The notes under the pieces are model-generated. The model was not told the origin of the DNA and made no database searches. It saw nothing but the letters and a program-made list of their open reading frames with translations. Made by a program: the position numbers and the translations under genes. A DNA stretch of 64,000 nucleotides from Streptomyces sp. CA-210063 (GTDB lineage: Bacteria > Actinomycetota > Actinomycetes > Streptomycetales > Streptomycetaceae): assembly GCF_024612015.1 (NCBI RefSeq), contig NZ_CP102512.1, positions 1,488,001 through 1,552,000 on the forward strand, in the 5' to 3' direction. Of this stretch, positions 52,816 to 61,319 are shown piece by piece (the stretch's first letter is position 1; each line of letters starts with the position of its first letter).

Positions 52816-54121
52816 CGGCGGCCTCCCTCGGGGCGGGGATGTGGAAGCGGGGGTGGACGGGCCGGACCAGCTCGTTGGCGACGAAGCCGATCACGAGCAG
52901 TCCGATCATGATGAAGAAGGACATGCCGTAGAGGTCGGGGCCGGACTTGCCCGCCTCCTCCTGCCGGTCCGCGATCCAGTTGACGATCAGCGGTCCGAGG
53001 ACACCGGCCGTGGACCAGGCGGTGAGCAGCCGGCCGTGGATCGCGCCGACCTGGTAGGTGCCGAAGAGGTCCTTCAGATACGCGGGGATCGTGGCGAAGC
53101 CGCCGCCGTAGAAGGACAGGATCACCAGGGCGCAGATGATGAACAGCGGCTTGGAGGAGTCGCCGAACAGCGCGATCAGCAGATACATCAGCGCGCCCAC
53201 GCCCAGGTAGACGCGGTAGATGTTCTTGCGCCCGATCAGGTCGGACGTGGACGACCAGGTGATACGGCCCGCCATGTTGGCCGCGGAGAGCAGCGCGACG
53301 AAGCCGGCGGCCGCCGTGACGGAGACCGGGGTGGAGGAGTCGGCGAAGAAGTCCGTGATCATCGGGGCGGCCTTCTCCAGGATGCCGATGCCCGCGGACA
53401 CGTTCATGCAGAGGATGACCCACAGACACCAGAACTGCGGGGTGCGGATGGCGTTGCGGGCCGAGACCTGCGGGCCCGCCAGGACGCCCGGTCCGCTCTC
53501 CGTGCTCACACGGTCCTCCGTGCGCGGCACCCGTACGAGCAGCACACCGAGCAGCATGAACACGGCGTACGACAGGCCGTGCACGAGGAAGGCGACGGCG
53601 ATGCCGGAGGAGTCGGAGCCGAAGGACTCCAGCATCTGGGCGGACCACGGCGAGGCGATGAGCGCGCCGCCGCCGAAGCCCATGATCGCGATTCCGGTGG
53701 CCATGCCGGGCCGGTCCGGGAACCACTTGATCAGGGTGGAGACGGGCGAGATGTAGCCGATGCCGAGGCCGATGCCGCCGACGAAGCCGTAGCCGAAGAC
53801 GATCAGCCAGTACTGCTCGGTGGCCGCGCCGAGCGAGGCGAGCAGGAAGCCGGAGGAGAAGCAGATCAGCGCCACGGTCATCGCCCAGCGTGGCCCGTTG
53901 CGCTCGACGAGCGTCCCGCCGAACGCGGCCGACAGGCCCAGCATGACGATGCCGAGCTGGAAGGGCAGCGCGCTCTGGGTGCCGCTGAGGCCGAGCGCGG
54001 ATTCCAGCGGCGGCTTGAAGACGCTCCAGGCGTAGGCCTGCCCGATGGAGAGATGGACGGAGAGCGCGGCCGGGGGTACGAGCCAGCGGCTCCAGCCCGG
54101 GGGTGCGACGGGGGGACTCAT
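52781..54121 (-). CDS. Oxalate/formate antiporter family MFS transporter (second copy)
   Basis: The 446-residue protein has about 12 membrane segments and the OFA pattern: HLSIGQAYAWSVFKPPLESALGL-like start, GGIGLGIGYISPVSTLIKWFPDRPG, and SFYGGGFATIPAYLKDLFGTYQVGAIHGRLLTAW. It differs clearly from the antiporter at 19384. The gene is divergent from the reductase-formate dehydrogenase operon across 246 bp containing operator B, and overlaps a 45-residue partner gene. Formate, oxalate or another carboxylate may be carried. Confidence 0.92.
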   Translation of the reverse strand: MSPPVAPPGWSRWLVPPAALSVHLSIGQAYAWSVFKPPLESALGLSGTQSALPFQLGIVMLGLSAAFGGTLVERNGPRWAMTVALICFSSGFLLASLGAATEQYWLIVFGYGFVGGIGLGIGYISPVSTLIKWFPDRPGMATGIAIMGFGGGALIASPWSAQMLESFGSDSSGIAVAFLVHGLSYAVFMLLGVLLVRVPRTEDRVSTESGPGVLAGPQVSARNAIRTPQFWCLWVILCMNVSAGIGILEKAAPMITDFFADSSTPVSVTAAAGFVALLSAANMAGRITWSSTSDLIGRKNIYRVYLGVGALMYLLIALFGDSSKPLFIICALVILSFYGGGFATIPAYLKDLFGTYQVGAIHGRLLTAWSTAGVLGPLIVNWIADRQEEAGKSGPDLYGMSFFIMIGLLVIGFVANELVRPVHPRFHIPAPREAADVVQRQQSESA

Positions 54122-54283
54122 GATCCCGGACGGTAGGCAGTGACAAGGGAGTTGGAAAGGCGGCGCGTCGGCCGTGTGCGACGAGCGGTATCCACCGCGC
54201 GCCGAACGGTAGTTCCCCGGCCACCTTCATGTCCGGGCAATGCCCTGTGCGGCGGCTGCGCGAACCCTTGCTGGGTCAACTTC

Positions 54284-54311
54284 CATACTGTAGACAATAT
54301 TTCGTCGACAG
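54284..54311. promoter_or_regulatory. Operator B in the antiporter/formate-dehydrogenase divergent promoter
   Basis: The site starts CATACTGTAGAC and ends ATATTTCGTCGACAG. TGTAGAC (54289-54295) and GTCGACA (54304-54310) are arms of an imperfect inverted repeat with an 8-bp spacer. CATAC and TCGTCGAC are shared with operator A at 14064, and TTTCGTC-G/T-ACAG with site C before the GntR gene. Confidence 0.6.
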
Positions 54312-54367
54312 AGTTCGACGGTGCGCCATCTCCGCGGTATCCCTCGACCGAACGGAGCTCCCTCGTC

Positions 54368-55339
54368 ATGAAAGTCGCAGTTCTCGGCGCCGGTGCGATC
54401 GGCGCCTATGCCGGCGCCGCGCTCCACCGCGCCGGCGCGGACACGCATCTCGTCGCCCGTGGACCGCATCTCGCGGCCATGAGGCGGGACGGGGTGCGTG
54501 TGCTCAGCTCGCGCGGGGACTTCACCGCCCGGGCCCACGCCACCGACGACCCGGCCGAGATCGGCCCGGTCGACTTCGTCTTCCTCGGCCTCAAGGCCAA
54601 CTCGTACGCGGCGTGCGGGCCGCTGATCGAGCCCCTGCTGCACGGCACCACGGCGGTGATCGCCGCCCAGAACGGCATTCCCTGGTGGTACTTCCACCGG
54701 CACGGCGGCCCGCACGACGGCCACCGTGTGGAGAGCGTGGACCCGGCCGGCGCGGTCAGTGCGGTGCTCGCGCCCGAACGGGCCATCGGCTGTGTCGTCT
54801 ACGCGGCCACCGAACTCGAAGGGCCCGGTGTCGTACGGCACTTGGAAGGCACCCGGTTCTCCCTCGGTGAACCCGACCGTACGGTCTCGGCGCGCTGTGA
54901 GGCGTTCAGCGAGGCCATGGTGGCGGGTGGCCTGAAGTGTCCCGTGGAGCCCGACATCCGGGGCGACATCTGGATCAAGCTGCTCGGCAACATCTCGTTC
55001 AACCCGATCAGCGCCCTGGCCCGCGCGACCATGCGGCAGATGTGTCTGCACGGCGGCACCCGCAAGGTCATCGAGACGATGATGGCCGAGACGCTCGCCG
55101 TCGCCGAGGCCCTCGGCTGCGAGGTCGGTGTCTCCATCGAACGGCGGATGGCCGGCGCCGAACGCGTCGGCGACCACCGCACCTCCACGCTCCAGGACCT
55201 GGAGCGCGGCAAACCACTGGAACTCGACGTACTGCTCGCCGCCGTCGTCGAACTGGCGGACATCACCGGCGTCGAGGTGCCCACACTCCGCACCGTCCAC
55301 GCCATCTCGGACCTGCTCGCGCTGAGGAGCGCGGCATGA
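54368..55339 (+). CDS. 2-dehydropantoate 2-reductase family protein (PanE-like)
   Basis: The 323-residue protein has the NADP Rossmann start MKVAVLGAGAIGAYAGAAL, VFLGLKANSY and AAQNGIPWWYF. The C-terminal helical domain carries the family Lys (DIRGDIWIKLLGNISFNPISAL) and a late basic and acidic pair (LQDLERGKPLELD). Classical members reduce ketopantoate. This one sits between an oxalate/formate antiporter and formate dehydrogenase genes, and PanE-like enzymes have been linked to oxalate and glyoxylate reduction in Methylobacterium. A role with glyoxylate or oxalyl-derived compounds is inferred. It starts the operon 57 bp after operator B. Confidence 0.87.
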   Translation: MKVAVLGAGAIGAYAGAALHRAGADTHLVARGPHLAAMRRDGVRVLSSRGDFTARAHATDDPAEIGPVDFVFLGLKANSYAACGPLIEPLLHGTTAVIAAQNGIPWWYFHRHGGPHDGHRVESVDPAGAVSAVLAPERAIGCVVYAATELEGPGVVRHLEGTRFSLGEPDRTVSARCEAFSEAMVAGGLKCPVEPDIRGDIWIKLLGNISFNPISALARATMRQMCLHGGTRKVIETMMAETLAVAEALGCEVGVSIERRMAGAERVGDHRTSTLQDLERGKPLELDVLLAAVVELADITGVEVPTLRTVHAISDLLALRSAA

Positions 55340-55355
55340 ACTCTGAGGAACGCCG

Positions 55356-57281
55356 ATGAGGAAACGCGACCGAAGCCCGAAGACCTACACCCGGCTCACC
55401 CATCCCCTCGTCCGCGACTCACGCGACGAGCCCTTCCGGCAGGCGACCTGGGAGGAGGCGCTGGACCGGGCCGCCCGCGGCATCGAACGCCATCGCGGCG
55501 CCTTCGGCATGTTCTCCTGCGCCCGCGCCACGAACGAGATGAACTACGTGGCGCAGAAGTTCGCCCGGGTGGTCATGGGGACCAACAACGTCGACTCCTG
55601 CAACCGCACCTGCCACGCCCCGAGCGTCGCCGGCCTGTCCGCCGCCTTCGGTTCCGGCGGCGGCACCTCCTCGTACGAGGAGATCGAGCACACCGACGTC
55701 ATCGTGATGTGGGGTTCCAACGCCCGCTTCGCCCACCCGATCTTCTTCCAGCACGTGCTGAAGGGCATCCACAACGGCGCCCGGATGTACGCCGTCGACC
55801 CGAGGCGGACATCCACCGCCGAGTGGGCGGAGAGCTGGATGGGGCTGAACGTCGGCACGGACATCCCGATGGCCCACGCGGTCGGCCGCGAGATCATCCA
55901 CGCGGGCCTGGCCAACGAGGCGTTCATCGAGCGGGCGACCACCGGCTTCGAGGAGTACAAGGCGCTCGTCGAGCCGTGGACGCTCTCCCTCGCCGAGAAG
56001 GTGACGGGCGTACCGGCCGCCGCGATACGGCAGTTGGCGCACGCGTACGCCCGTGTCGAGCGCGCCCAGCTGTGCTGGACCCTCGGCATCACCGAGCACC
56101 ACAACGGCACCGACAACGTCCGCGCGCTGATCAACCTGTCGCTGCTGACAGGGCATGTGGGGCGGCACGCATCGGGTTTGCAGCCCCTGCGCGGCCAGAA
56201 CAACGTGCAGGGCGGCGGCGACATGGGCGCCATCCCCAACCGGCTGCCCGGCTTCCAGGACATCCTCGACCCGGAGTCCCGACTGAAGTTCGAGTCGGCG
56301 TGGGACACCGTCATCCAGCCGCACTACGGGCTGAACCTGACGGAGATGTTCGAGGCCATGGAGGAGGGCTCGCTGAAGGCCGTGTACTGCATCGGGGAGA
56401 ACCCGGCGCAGTCCGAGGCGGACAGCGAACAGGCCGTACGGCGTATGAGGCAGCTGGACTTCCTCGTCGTCCAGGACATCTTCCTGACGAAGACGGCCGA
56501 GCTGGCGGACGTCGTGCTGCCCGCGACCGCCGGGTGGGCGGAGACGGACGGCACCACCACCAACAGCGAGCGGCGGGTCCAGCGCGTCCGCAAGGCGGTC
56601 AACCCGCCCGGTGAGGCCCGCGAGGACATCGACATCCTCTGCGACCTGGCCTCCCGGCTCGGGCACGAGTGGAAGTACGCCGACGCCGAGGCCGTCTGGA
56701 ACGAGCTGCGGTCGGTGTCGCCTGACCACTACGGGATGACGTACGAGCGGCTTGAGGAGCACCAGGGCATCCAGTGGCCCTGCCCGGACACGGACAGGCT
56801 CGAACCGACCTATCTGCACGGCAGGTTGTGGGATCCCGACCCGGCGAACCGGGGCCGGCTCGCGCCCTTCGGGATCGTGCGGCACGATCCGCCGGTGGAT
56901 CTGACGGACGAGGAGTTCCCGATCCGGCTGACCACCGGGCGGCGGCTGGACTCCTACAACACCGGTGTGCAGAGCGGTGGTTTCGCCTCGCCGCTGCGGC
57001 GCGGGGAGTACATCGAGCTGTGCCCGGAGGACGCGGAGCGCTACGGGGTCGTGGTGGGCGAGGAGGTCCAGGTGTCCTCGCGGCGCGGCTCGGTCGTGGC
57101 GCCGGTGTGGATCGACCTGGCGCTGCGGCCCGGTCTCGCCTTCATGACCATGCACTTTCCCGACGAGGTGGACACCAACCAGCTGACGATCGAGGCCAAT
57201 TGCCCGATCGCGGGGACGGCGGAGTTCAAGGCGTCGGCGATCCGGATCGACAAGCTGCCCGTCGCGACCATCGTGAGGTGA
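55356..57281 (+). CDS. Formate dehydrogenase alpha subunit, molybdopterin-binding part
   Basis: The 641-residue molybdopterin oxidoreductase has the metal ligand Cys86 in NNVDSCNRTCHAPSVAGL, where selenoenzymes carry Sec. Cofactor-binding stretches IVMWGSNARFAHP, AVDPRRTSTAEWA, GLQPLRGQNNVQGGGDMG and the C-terminal dinucleotide-binding domain (RLTTGRRLDSYNTGVQS, MHFPDEVDTNQLTIE) follow. It oxidises formate to CO2. Unlike full-length relatives it lacks the N-terminal Fe-S domains. The start (TRLTHPLVRDS) is exactly where the [4Fe-4S] domain would end, and that domain is on the separate protein at 59154. TGAGGAA precedes the ATG. Confidence 0.92.
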   Translation: MRKRDRSPKTYTRLTHPLVRDSRDEPFRQATWEEALDRAARGIERHRGAFGMFSCARATNEMNYVAQKFARVVMGTNNVDSCNRTCHAPSVAGLSAAFGSGGGTSSYEEIEHTDVIVMWGSNARFAHPIFFQHVLKGIHNGARMYAVDPRRTSTAEWAESWMGLNVGTDIPMAHAVGREIIHAGLANEAFIERATTGFEEYKALVEPWTLSLAEKVTGVPAAAIRQLAHAYARVERAQLCWTLGITEHHNGTDNVRALINLSLLTGHVGRHASGLQPLRGQNNVQGGGDMGAIPNRLPGFQDILDPESRLKFESAWDTVIQPHYGLNLTEMFEAMEEGSLKAVYCIGENPAQSEADSEQAVRRMRQLDFLVVQDIFLTKTAELADVVLPATAGWAETDGTTTNSERRVQRVRKAVNPPGEAREDIDILCDLASRLGHEWKYADAEAVWNELRSVSPDHYGMTYERLEEHQGIQWPCPDTDRLEPTYLHGRLWDPDPANRGRLAPFGIVRHDPPVDLTDEEFPIRLTTGRRLDSYNTGVQSGGFASPLRRGEYIELCPEDAERYGVVVGEEVQVSSRRGSVVAPVWIDLALRPGLAFMTMHFPDEVDTNQLTIEANCPIAGTAEFKASAIRIDKLPVATIVR

Positions 57282-57286
57282 GTTGA

Positions 57287-59110
57287 GTGGACCTGCACTT
57301 CGGCGACAGCAAACCCACGGACGAGGAGAAGGAGGCGGTCGACGCGCTGCTCGGGCCGCCGGAATCGTCCTGGGAGGGCGCGGACCGTTCCGACGCCGAT
57401 CTGCGGTGGGCACGGGGCGGCCGGGAGGCACGGAAGCGCCGTGACCTGCTGTTGCCGGGGCTGCACGCGATCAACGACCGGATCGGCTGGATCAGCGAGG
57501 GCGCGCTGGACTATCTGTGCCGGCGGCTGACGGTGCCGCCGGCGGAGGCGTACGGCGTGGCCACGTTCTATGCGATGTTCTCGGTCGAGCCGCGCCCCGC
57601 GACCGTGCTGCACGTGTGCACGGACCTCGCCTGCGCGGCGGCCGGGGCGGCCGGCCTGTGCGCCGGGATCGAGTCCCGCCTCGGCCTCGGCAGCGGGGTG
57701 AGCGTGGAGCGGAGCCCGTGTCTGGGGCTGTGCGAGCGGGCGCCGGCCGCCCTCGCGATCAAGGCCGGGAATCCGGTGCGTACGGCCGTGTCGGCGCCGG
57801 CGACCGTCGAGGCGGCCGTCCTCGCGGCGAGCGCCCCCGACTCGGCCGACGAGGAGCCGCCGGCCGCCATGGCGGTGCCCCAGGCGGGAGAACCGGGGCT
57901 CACCCTCCTCTCCCGGGTCGGGGTCGTCGACCCGGCCTCCCTGGACGACTACCGCGCGTACGGCGGCTACACGGCTCTGCGGCGGGCCTTCGAGCTGGGC
58001 CCCGCCGGGGTCATCCGGGAGGTCACCGACTCGGGTCTGGTCGGGCGGGGCGGCGCCGCCTTCCCCACCGGCCGGAAATGGCAGGCCACGGCGTCGCAGC
58101 CCGACCGTCCGCACTACGTCGTCTGCAACGCGGACGAATCCGAGCCGGGCACCTTCAAGGACCGCGTGATCATGGAGGGCGACCCGTTCGCCCTGGTCGA
58201 GGCGATGACCATCGCGGCGTACGCGACCGGCGCGCACAAGGGTTACCTGTATCTGCGCGGCGAGTACCCAAGAGCTCTGCGGCGCCTGGAGCACGCCATC
58301 GCCCAGGCCCGCTCCCGGGGCCTGCTCGGCGACGACGTCCTCGGGCAGGGCTACGCCTTCGACCTCGAGATCCGCCGTGGCGCGGGCGCCTACATCTGCG
58401 GCGAGGAGACGGCCCTCTTCAACTCCATCGAGGGGTACCGGGGCGAGCCGCGCTCGAAGCCGCCGTTCCCCGTGGAGAAGGGCCTCTTCGGCAAGCCGAC
58501 GGTGGAGAACAACGTCGAGACGCTGGTGAACGTCCTGCCGATCCTCACGATGGGCGCCCCGGCGTACGCGGCGATCGGCACCGGCCGCTCCACCGGACCG
58601 AAGCTGTTCTGTGTGTCGGGGAGCGTGGAGCGGCCCGGCATCTACGAGCTGCCCTTCGGGGCGACGCTCGGCGATCTGCTGACGCTCGCCGGGGTGCGGG
58701 ACCGGCTGCGGGCCGTCCTCCTCGGCGGCGCGGCCGGCGGCTTCGTACGCCCCGACGAGCTGGACATCCCGCTCACCTTCGAGGGGACACGGGAGGCCGG
58801 CACGACGCTCGGCTCGGGCGTGGTCATGGCCTTCGACGACACGGTTCCGCTGCCCCGGCTGCTGCTGCGGATCGCGGAGTTCTTCCGGGACGAGTCCTGC
58901 GGGCAGTGTGTGCCGTGCCGGGTCGGGACCGTGCGCCAGGAGGAGGCACTGCACCGGATCGTCGAGCGGACCGGTGCGGCCGCGGCCGGTGACATCGCCC
59001 TGCTCAGGGAGGTCGGCCGCGCGATGCGGGACGCCTCGATCTGCGGTCTCGGGCAGACCGCGTGGAACGCCGTGGAATCCGCCATCGACCGCTTGGGGGC
59101 GTACGAATGA
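57287..59110 (+). CDS. NAD-linked formate dehydrogenase beta/gamma fusion (NuoE-NuoF type)
   Basis: The 607-residue fusion has two parts. Residues about 45-165 are NuoE-like, with [2Fe-2S] cysteines in HVCTDLAC and SPCLGLCERAP. Residues about 200-600 are NuoF-like: GRGGAAFPTGRKW (NADH), CNADESEPGTFKDR (FMN), GAGAYICGEETAL, and the [4Fe-4S] motif ESCGQCVPCRVG with ICGLGQTA. It passes electrons from formate to NAD. GTG 57287 follows the alpha stop by 5 bp. Separate gamma and beta genes are usual, so the fusion is notable but not unique. Confidence 0.92.
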   Translation: MDLHFGDSKPTDEEKEAVDALLGPPESSWEGADRSDADLRWARGGREARKRRDLLLPGLHAINDRIGWISEGALDYLCRRLTVPPAEAYGVATFYAMFSVEPRPATVLHVCTDLACAAAGAAGLCAGIESRLGLGSGVSVERSPCLGLCERAPAALAIKAGNPVRTAVSAPATVEAAVLAASAPDSADEEPPAAMAVPQAGEPGLTLLSRVGVVDPASLDDYRAYGGYTALRRAFELGPAGVIREVTDSGLVGRGGAAFPTGRKWQATASQPDRPHYVVCNADESEPGTFKDRVIMEGDPFALVEAMTIAAYATGAHKGYLYLRGEYPRALRRLEHAIAQARSRGLLGDDVLGQGYAFDLEIRRGAGAYICGEETALFNSIEGYRGEPRSKPPFPVEKGLFGKPTVENNVETLVNVLPILTMGAPAYAAIGTGRSTGPKLFCVSGSVERPGIYELPFGATLGDLLTLAGVRDRLRAVLLGGAAGGFVRPDELDIPLTFEGTREAGTTLGSGVVMAFDDTVPLPRLLLRIAEFFRDESCGQCVPCRVGTVRQEEALHRIVERTGAAAAGDIALLREVGRAMRDASICGLGQTAWNAVESAIDRLGAYE

Positions 59111-59153
59111 CCGCGCATCGCCGAAGCCGAACTCGCCGTACCGGAGCCGCCGT

Positions 59154-60014
59154 ATGACCGTGATACCGCTGGGAGTGCCGCGCCGCCTGCTGGAGTTCAC
59201 CCTCGACGGGGAGCCGGTGCGGGCGCCCGAGGGCTCGACGATCCTCGACGCCTGCCGGGCCGCCGGCAAGGACGTCCCGACCCTCTGCCAGGGCGACACG
59301 CTCGCCCCGAAGAACGCCTGCCGGGTCTGTGTCGTCGAGGTCGAGGGGGCCAGAACCCTCGTCCCGGCCTGCTCCCGCAAGGCCGAGCCCGGGATGGAGG
59401 TGAGGACCGACACCGAGCGCGCCCGGCACAGCCGCAAGATCGTCCTGGAACTCCTCGCGTCGTCGGTCGACCTGTCGACGACCCCGCGGGTCGCCGAGTG
59501 GATCAAGGAGTACGAGGCGAAGCCGGACCGCTTCGGCCCTCACGCTGCCCGGCTGAACGAGGAACCCAAGATCGACAACGAGCTGTATGTGCGGGACTAC
59601 GACAAGTGCATCCTGTGTTACAAGTGCGTGGACGCCTGTGGGGACCAGTGGCAGAACACGTTCGCGATCTCGGTCGCGGGCCGTGGCTTCGACGCCCGGA
59701 TCGCGGTGGAGCACGACGCGCCGCTCACCGACTCGGCGTGTGTGTACTGCGGGAACTGCATCGAGGTGTGCCCGACGGGCGCGCTGTCCTTCAAGTCGGA
59801 GTTCGACATGCGGGCGGCGGGTACCTGGGACGAGTCGGCGCAGACGGAGACGACCACGGTGTGCGCGTACTGCGGTGTGGGCTGCAACCTCACCCTCCAT
59901 GTGCAGGACAATGACATCGTGAAGGTCACCTCCCCGCACGACAACCCGGTGACCCACGGGAACCTCTGCATCAAGGGCCGCTTCGGCTACCAGCACGTAC
60001 AGAACCGGGACTGA
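59154..60014 (+). CDS. Formate dehydrogenase Fe-S subunit (NuoG-like N-terminal domains of the alpha subunit)
   Basis: The 286-residue protein has a [2Fe-2S] ferredoxin domain ([29 protein letters not shown]). A middle NuoG-like linker and two [4Fe-4S] clusters follow ([28 protein letters not shown]). A final [12 protein letters not shown]...[11 protein letters not shown] domain would directly precede the molybdopterin domain in a normal alpha subunit. It thus completes the 641-residue protein at 55356. ATG 59154 has GGAG eight bases upstream. The fdhD gene follows after 8 bp. Confidence 0.93.
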   Translation: MTVIPLGVPRRLLEFTLDGEPVRAPEGSTILDACRAAGKDVPTLCQGDTLAPKNACRVCVVEVEGARTLVPACSRKAEPGMEVRTDTERARHSRKIVLELLASSVDLSTTPRVAEWIKEYEAKPDRFGPHAARLNEEPKIDNELYVRDYDKCILCYKCVDACGDQWQNTFAISVAGRGFDARIAVEHDAPLTDSACVYCGNCIEVCPTGALSFKSEFDMRAAGTWDESAQTETTTVCAYCGVGCNLTLHVQDNDIVKVTSPHDNPVTHGNLCIKGRFGYQHVQNRD

Positions 60015-60022
60015 GAGACGAC

Positions 60023-60886
60023 ATGGGACGAGTCACGGAACGACGCAAGGTGATCCGCATCCGGGACGGCGCGGTCTCCACCCGGCCGGACACGCTCGTC
60101 GCCGAGGAGCCCCTGGAGATCCGGCTGAACGGCAAGCCGCTGGCGATCACCATGCGCACCCCGGGTGACGACTTCGCGCTGGCCGCCGGCTTCCTGGTGA
60201 GCGAGGGCGTGCTCGCCGAGCAGTCGGACCTGCAGAACATCGTCTACTGCGCGGGCGCGACGGCGGACGGCTCGAACACGTACAACGTGGTGGATGTGAA
60301 GACGGCGCCGGATGTGGTGATCCCGGACATCACCCTCGAACGCAATGTCTATACGACCTCGTCCTGCGGGCTCTGCGGCAAGGCGTCGCTGGACGCCGTC
60401 CGTACGACCGCCCGCTGGGCCATCGACGACACGCACGGGGGTGACGCTCCCCCGGTCCGCCTCGAACCCGACCTCCTCGCGAGCCTCCCCGACCGGCTCC
60501 GCGCGGCCCAGCGGGTCTTCGACCGGACCGGGGGTCTGCACGCGGCGGCCCTGTTCAGCGAGGACGGCGAGCTGCTCGACGTACGGGAGGACGTGGGGCG
60601 GCACAACGCGGTGGACAAGCTGGTCGGGCGGGCCCTGCAGAGCGGGTCGCTGCCGCTGTCCCGGGCGGTGCTGCTGGTGTCGGGGCGGGCCTCCTTCGAG
60701 CTGGCGCAGAAGGCGGTGATGGCGGGGATCCCGATGCTGGCGGCGGTCTCGGCGCCGTCGTCCCTCGCGGTCGACCTGGCGGCGGAGACCGGGCTGACCC
60801 TGGTGGGCTTCCTGCGGGGGGCCTCCATGAACGTGTACGCGGGCGAGCACCGGATCGCTCTGCGGGCCGCTGCCGGCCAGGGCTGA
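60023..60886 (+). CDS. fdhD: Formate dehydrogenase accessory sulfurtransferase FdhD
   Basis: The 287-residue protein has the FdhD pattern: [24 protein letters not shown], the sulfur-carrying pair Cys115 and Cys118 in [39 protein letters not shown], and [21 protein letters not shown]. FdhD moves sulfur from a cysteine desulfurase to the molybdenum cofactor so that formate dehydrogenase becomes active. It ends the operon, consistent with maturation of the alpha subunit encoded at 55356. Confidence 0.95.
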   Translation: MGRVTERRKVIRIRDGAVSTRPDTLVAEEPLEIRLNGKPLAITMRTPGDDFALAAGFLVSEGVLAEQSDLQNIVYCAGATADGSNTYNVVDVKTAPDVVIPDITLERNVYTTSSCGLCGKASLDAVRTTARWAIDDTHGGDAPPVRLEPDLLASLPDRLRAAQRVFDRTGGLHAAALFSEDGELLDVREDVGRHNAVDKLVGRALQSGSLPLSRAVLLVSGRASFELAQKAVMAGIPMLAAVSAPSSLAVDLAAETGLTLVGFLRGASMNVYAGEHRIALRAAAGQG

Positions 60887-61319
60887 CCCCGGCTCCCCGC
60901 GACACGGCGGCGGGGCCCCCACCGGCGGGGAGCGCCCCCTGCGCCACGGGGGTCCCGCCTCTTGCACCGCCGGGTACGCGTCGTTGGTCCACTACTCGCG
61001 TTGCCGGGTGCGGGTGGGTGGGGGCTGGTCGCGCAGTTCCCCGCGCCCCTTAAAGGCATGGGGCGCGCCCGGGGTCTTTCAGGGGCGCGGGGAACTGCGC
61101 GAGCAACCACACACCACCCGCATCCGCCGACGAAGCCGCACCCCCCGAGCTCTCCCGAGCCAGTCTGACTGATCGTCACCCTGTCGTACGACACGCCAAT
61201 CACAACCGACGCACGGTTCTTGTGAGCCCCCAGAACCCCCAAGTAGCGTCTGTGGCCGCACATCGGACGTGGGACGTCCGATGTCCCATCACCCAGACGG
61301 ATGAAGGGCTGGCCGCACC
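60887..61319. other. Gap between fdhD and the sialidase gene
   Basis: The 433 bp hold a long inverted repeat (listed separately) and a stretch rich in C and G. The short open frames lack ribosome binding sites. Just before the sialidase start, ACGTGGGACGTCC contains the palindrome GGACGT...ACGTCC, a possible operator. Confidence 0.6.
61029..61102. repeat. Streptomyces-type GCGCAGTTCCCCGCGCCCC inverted repeat
   Basis: The 22-bp arm at 61029-61050 is perfectly complementary to 61081-61102 around a 30-base spacer. This arm sequence is one I recognise as a dispersed intergenic repeat of Streptomyces genomes. Here it can also act as a terminator for the formate dehydrogenase operon. Confidence 0.85.
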
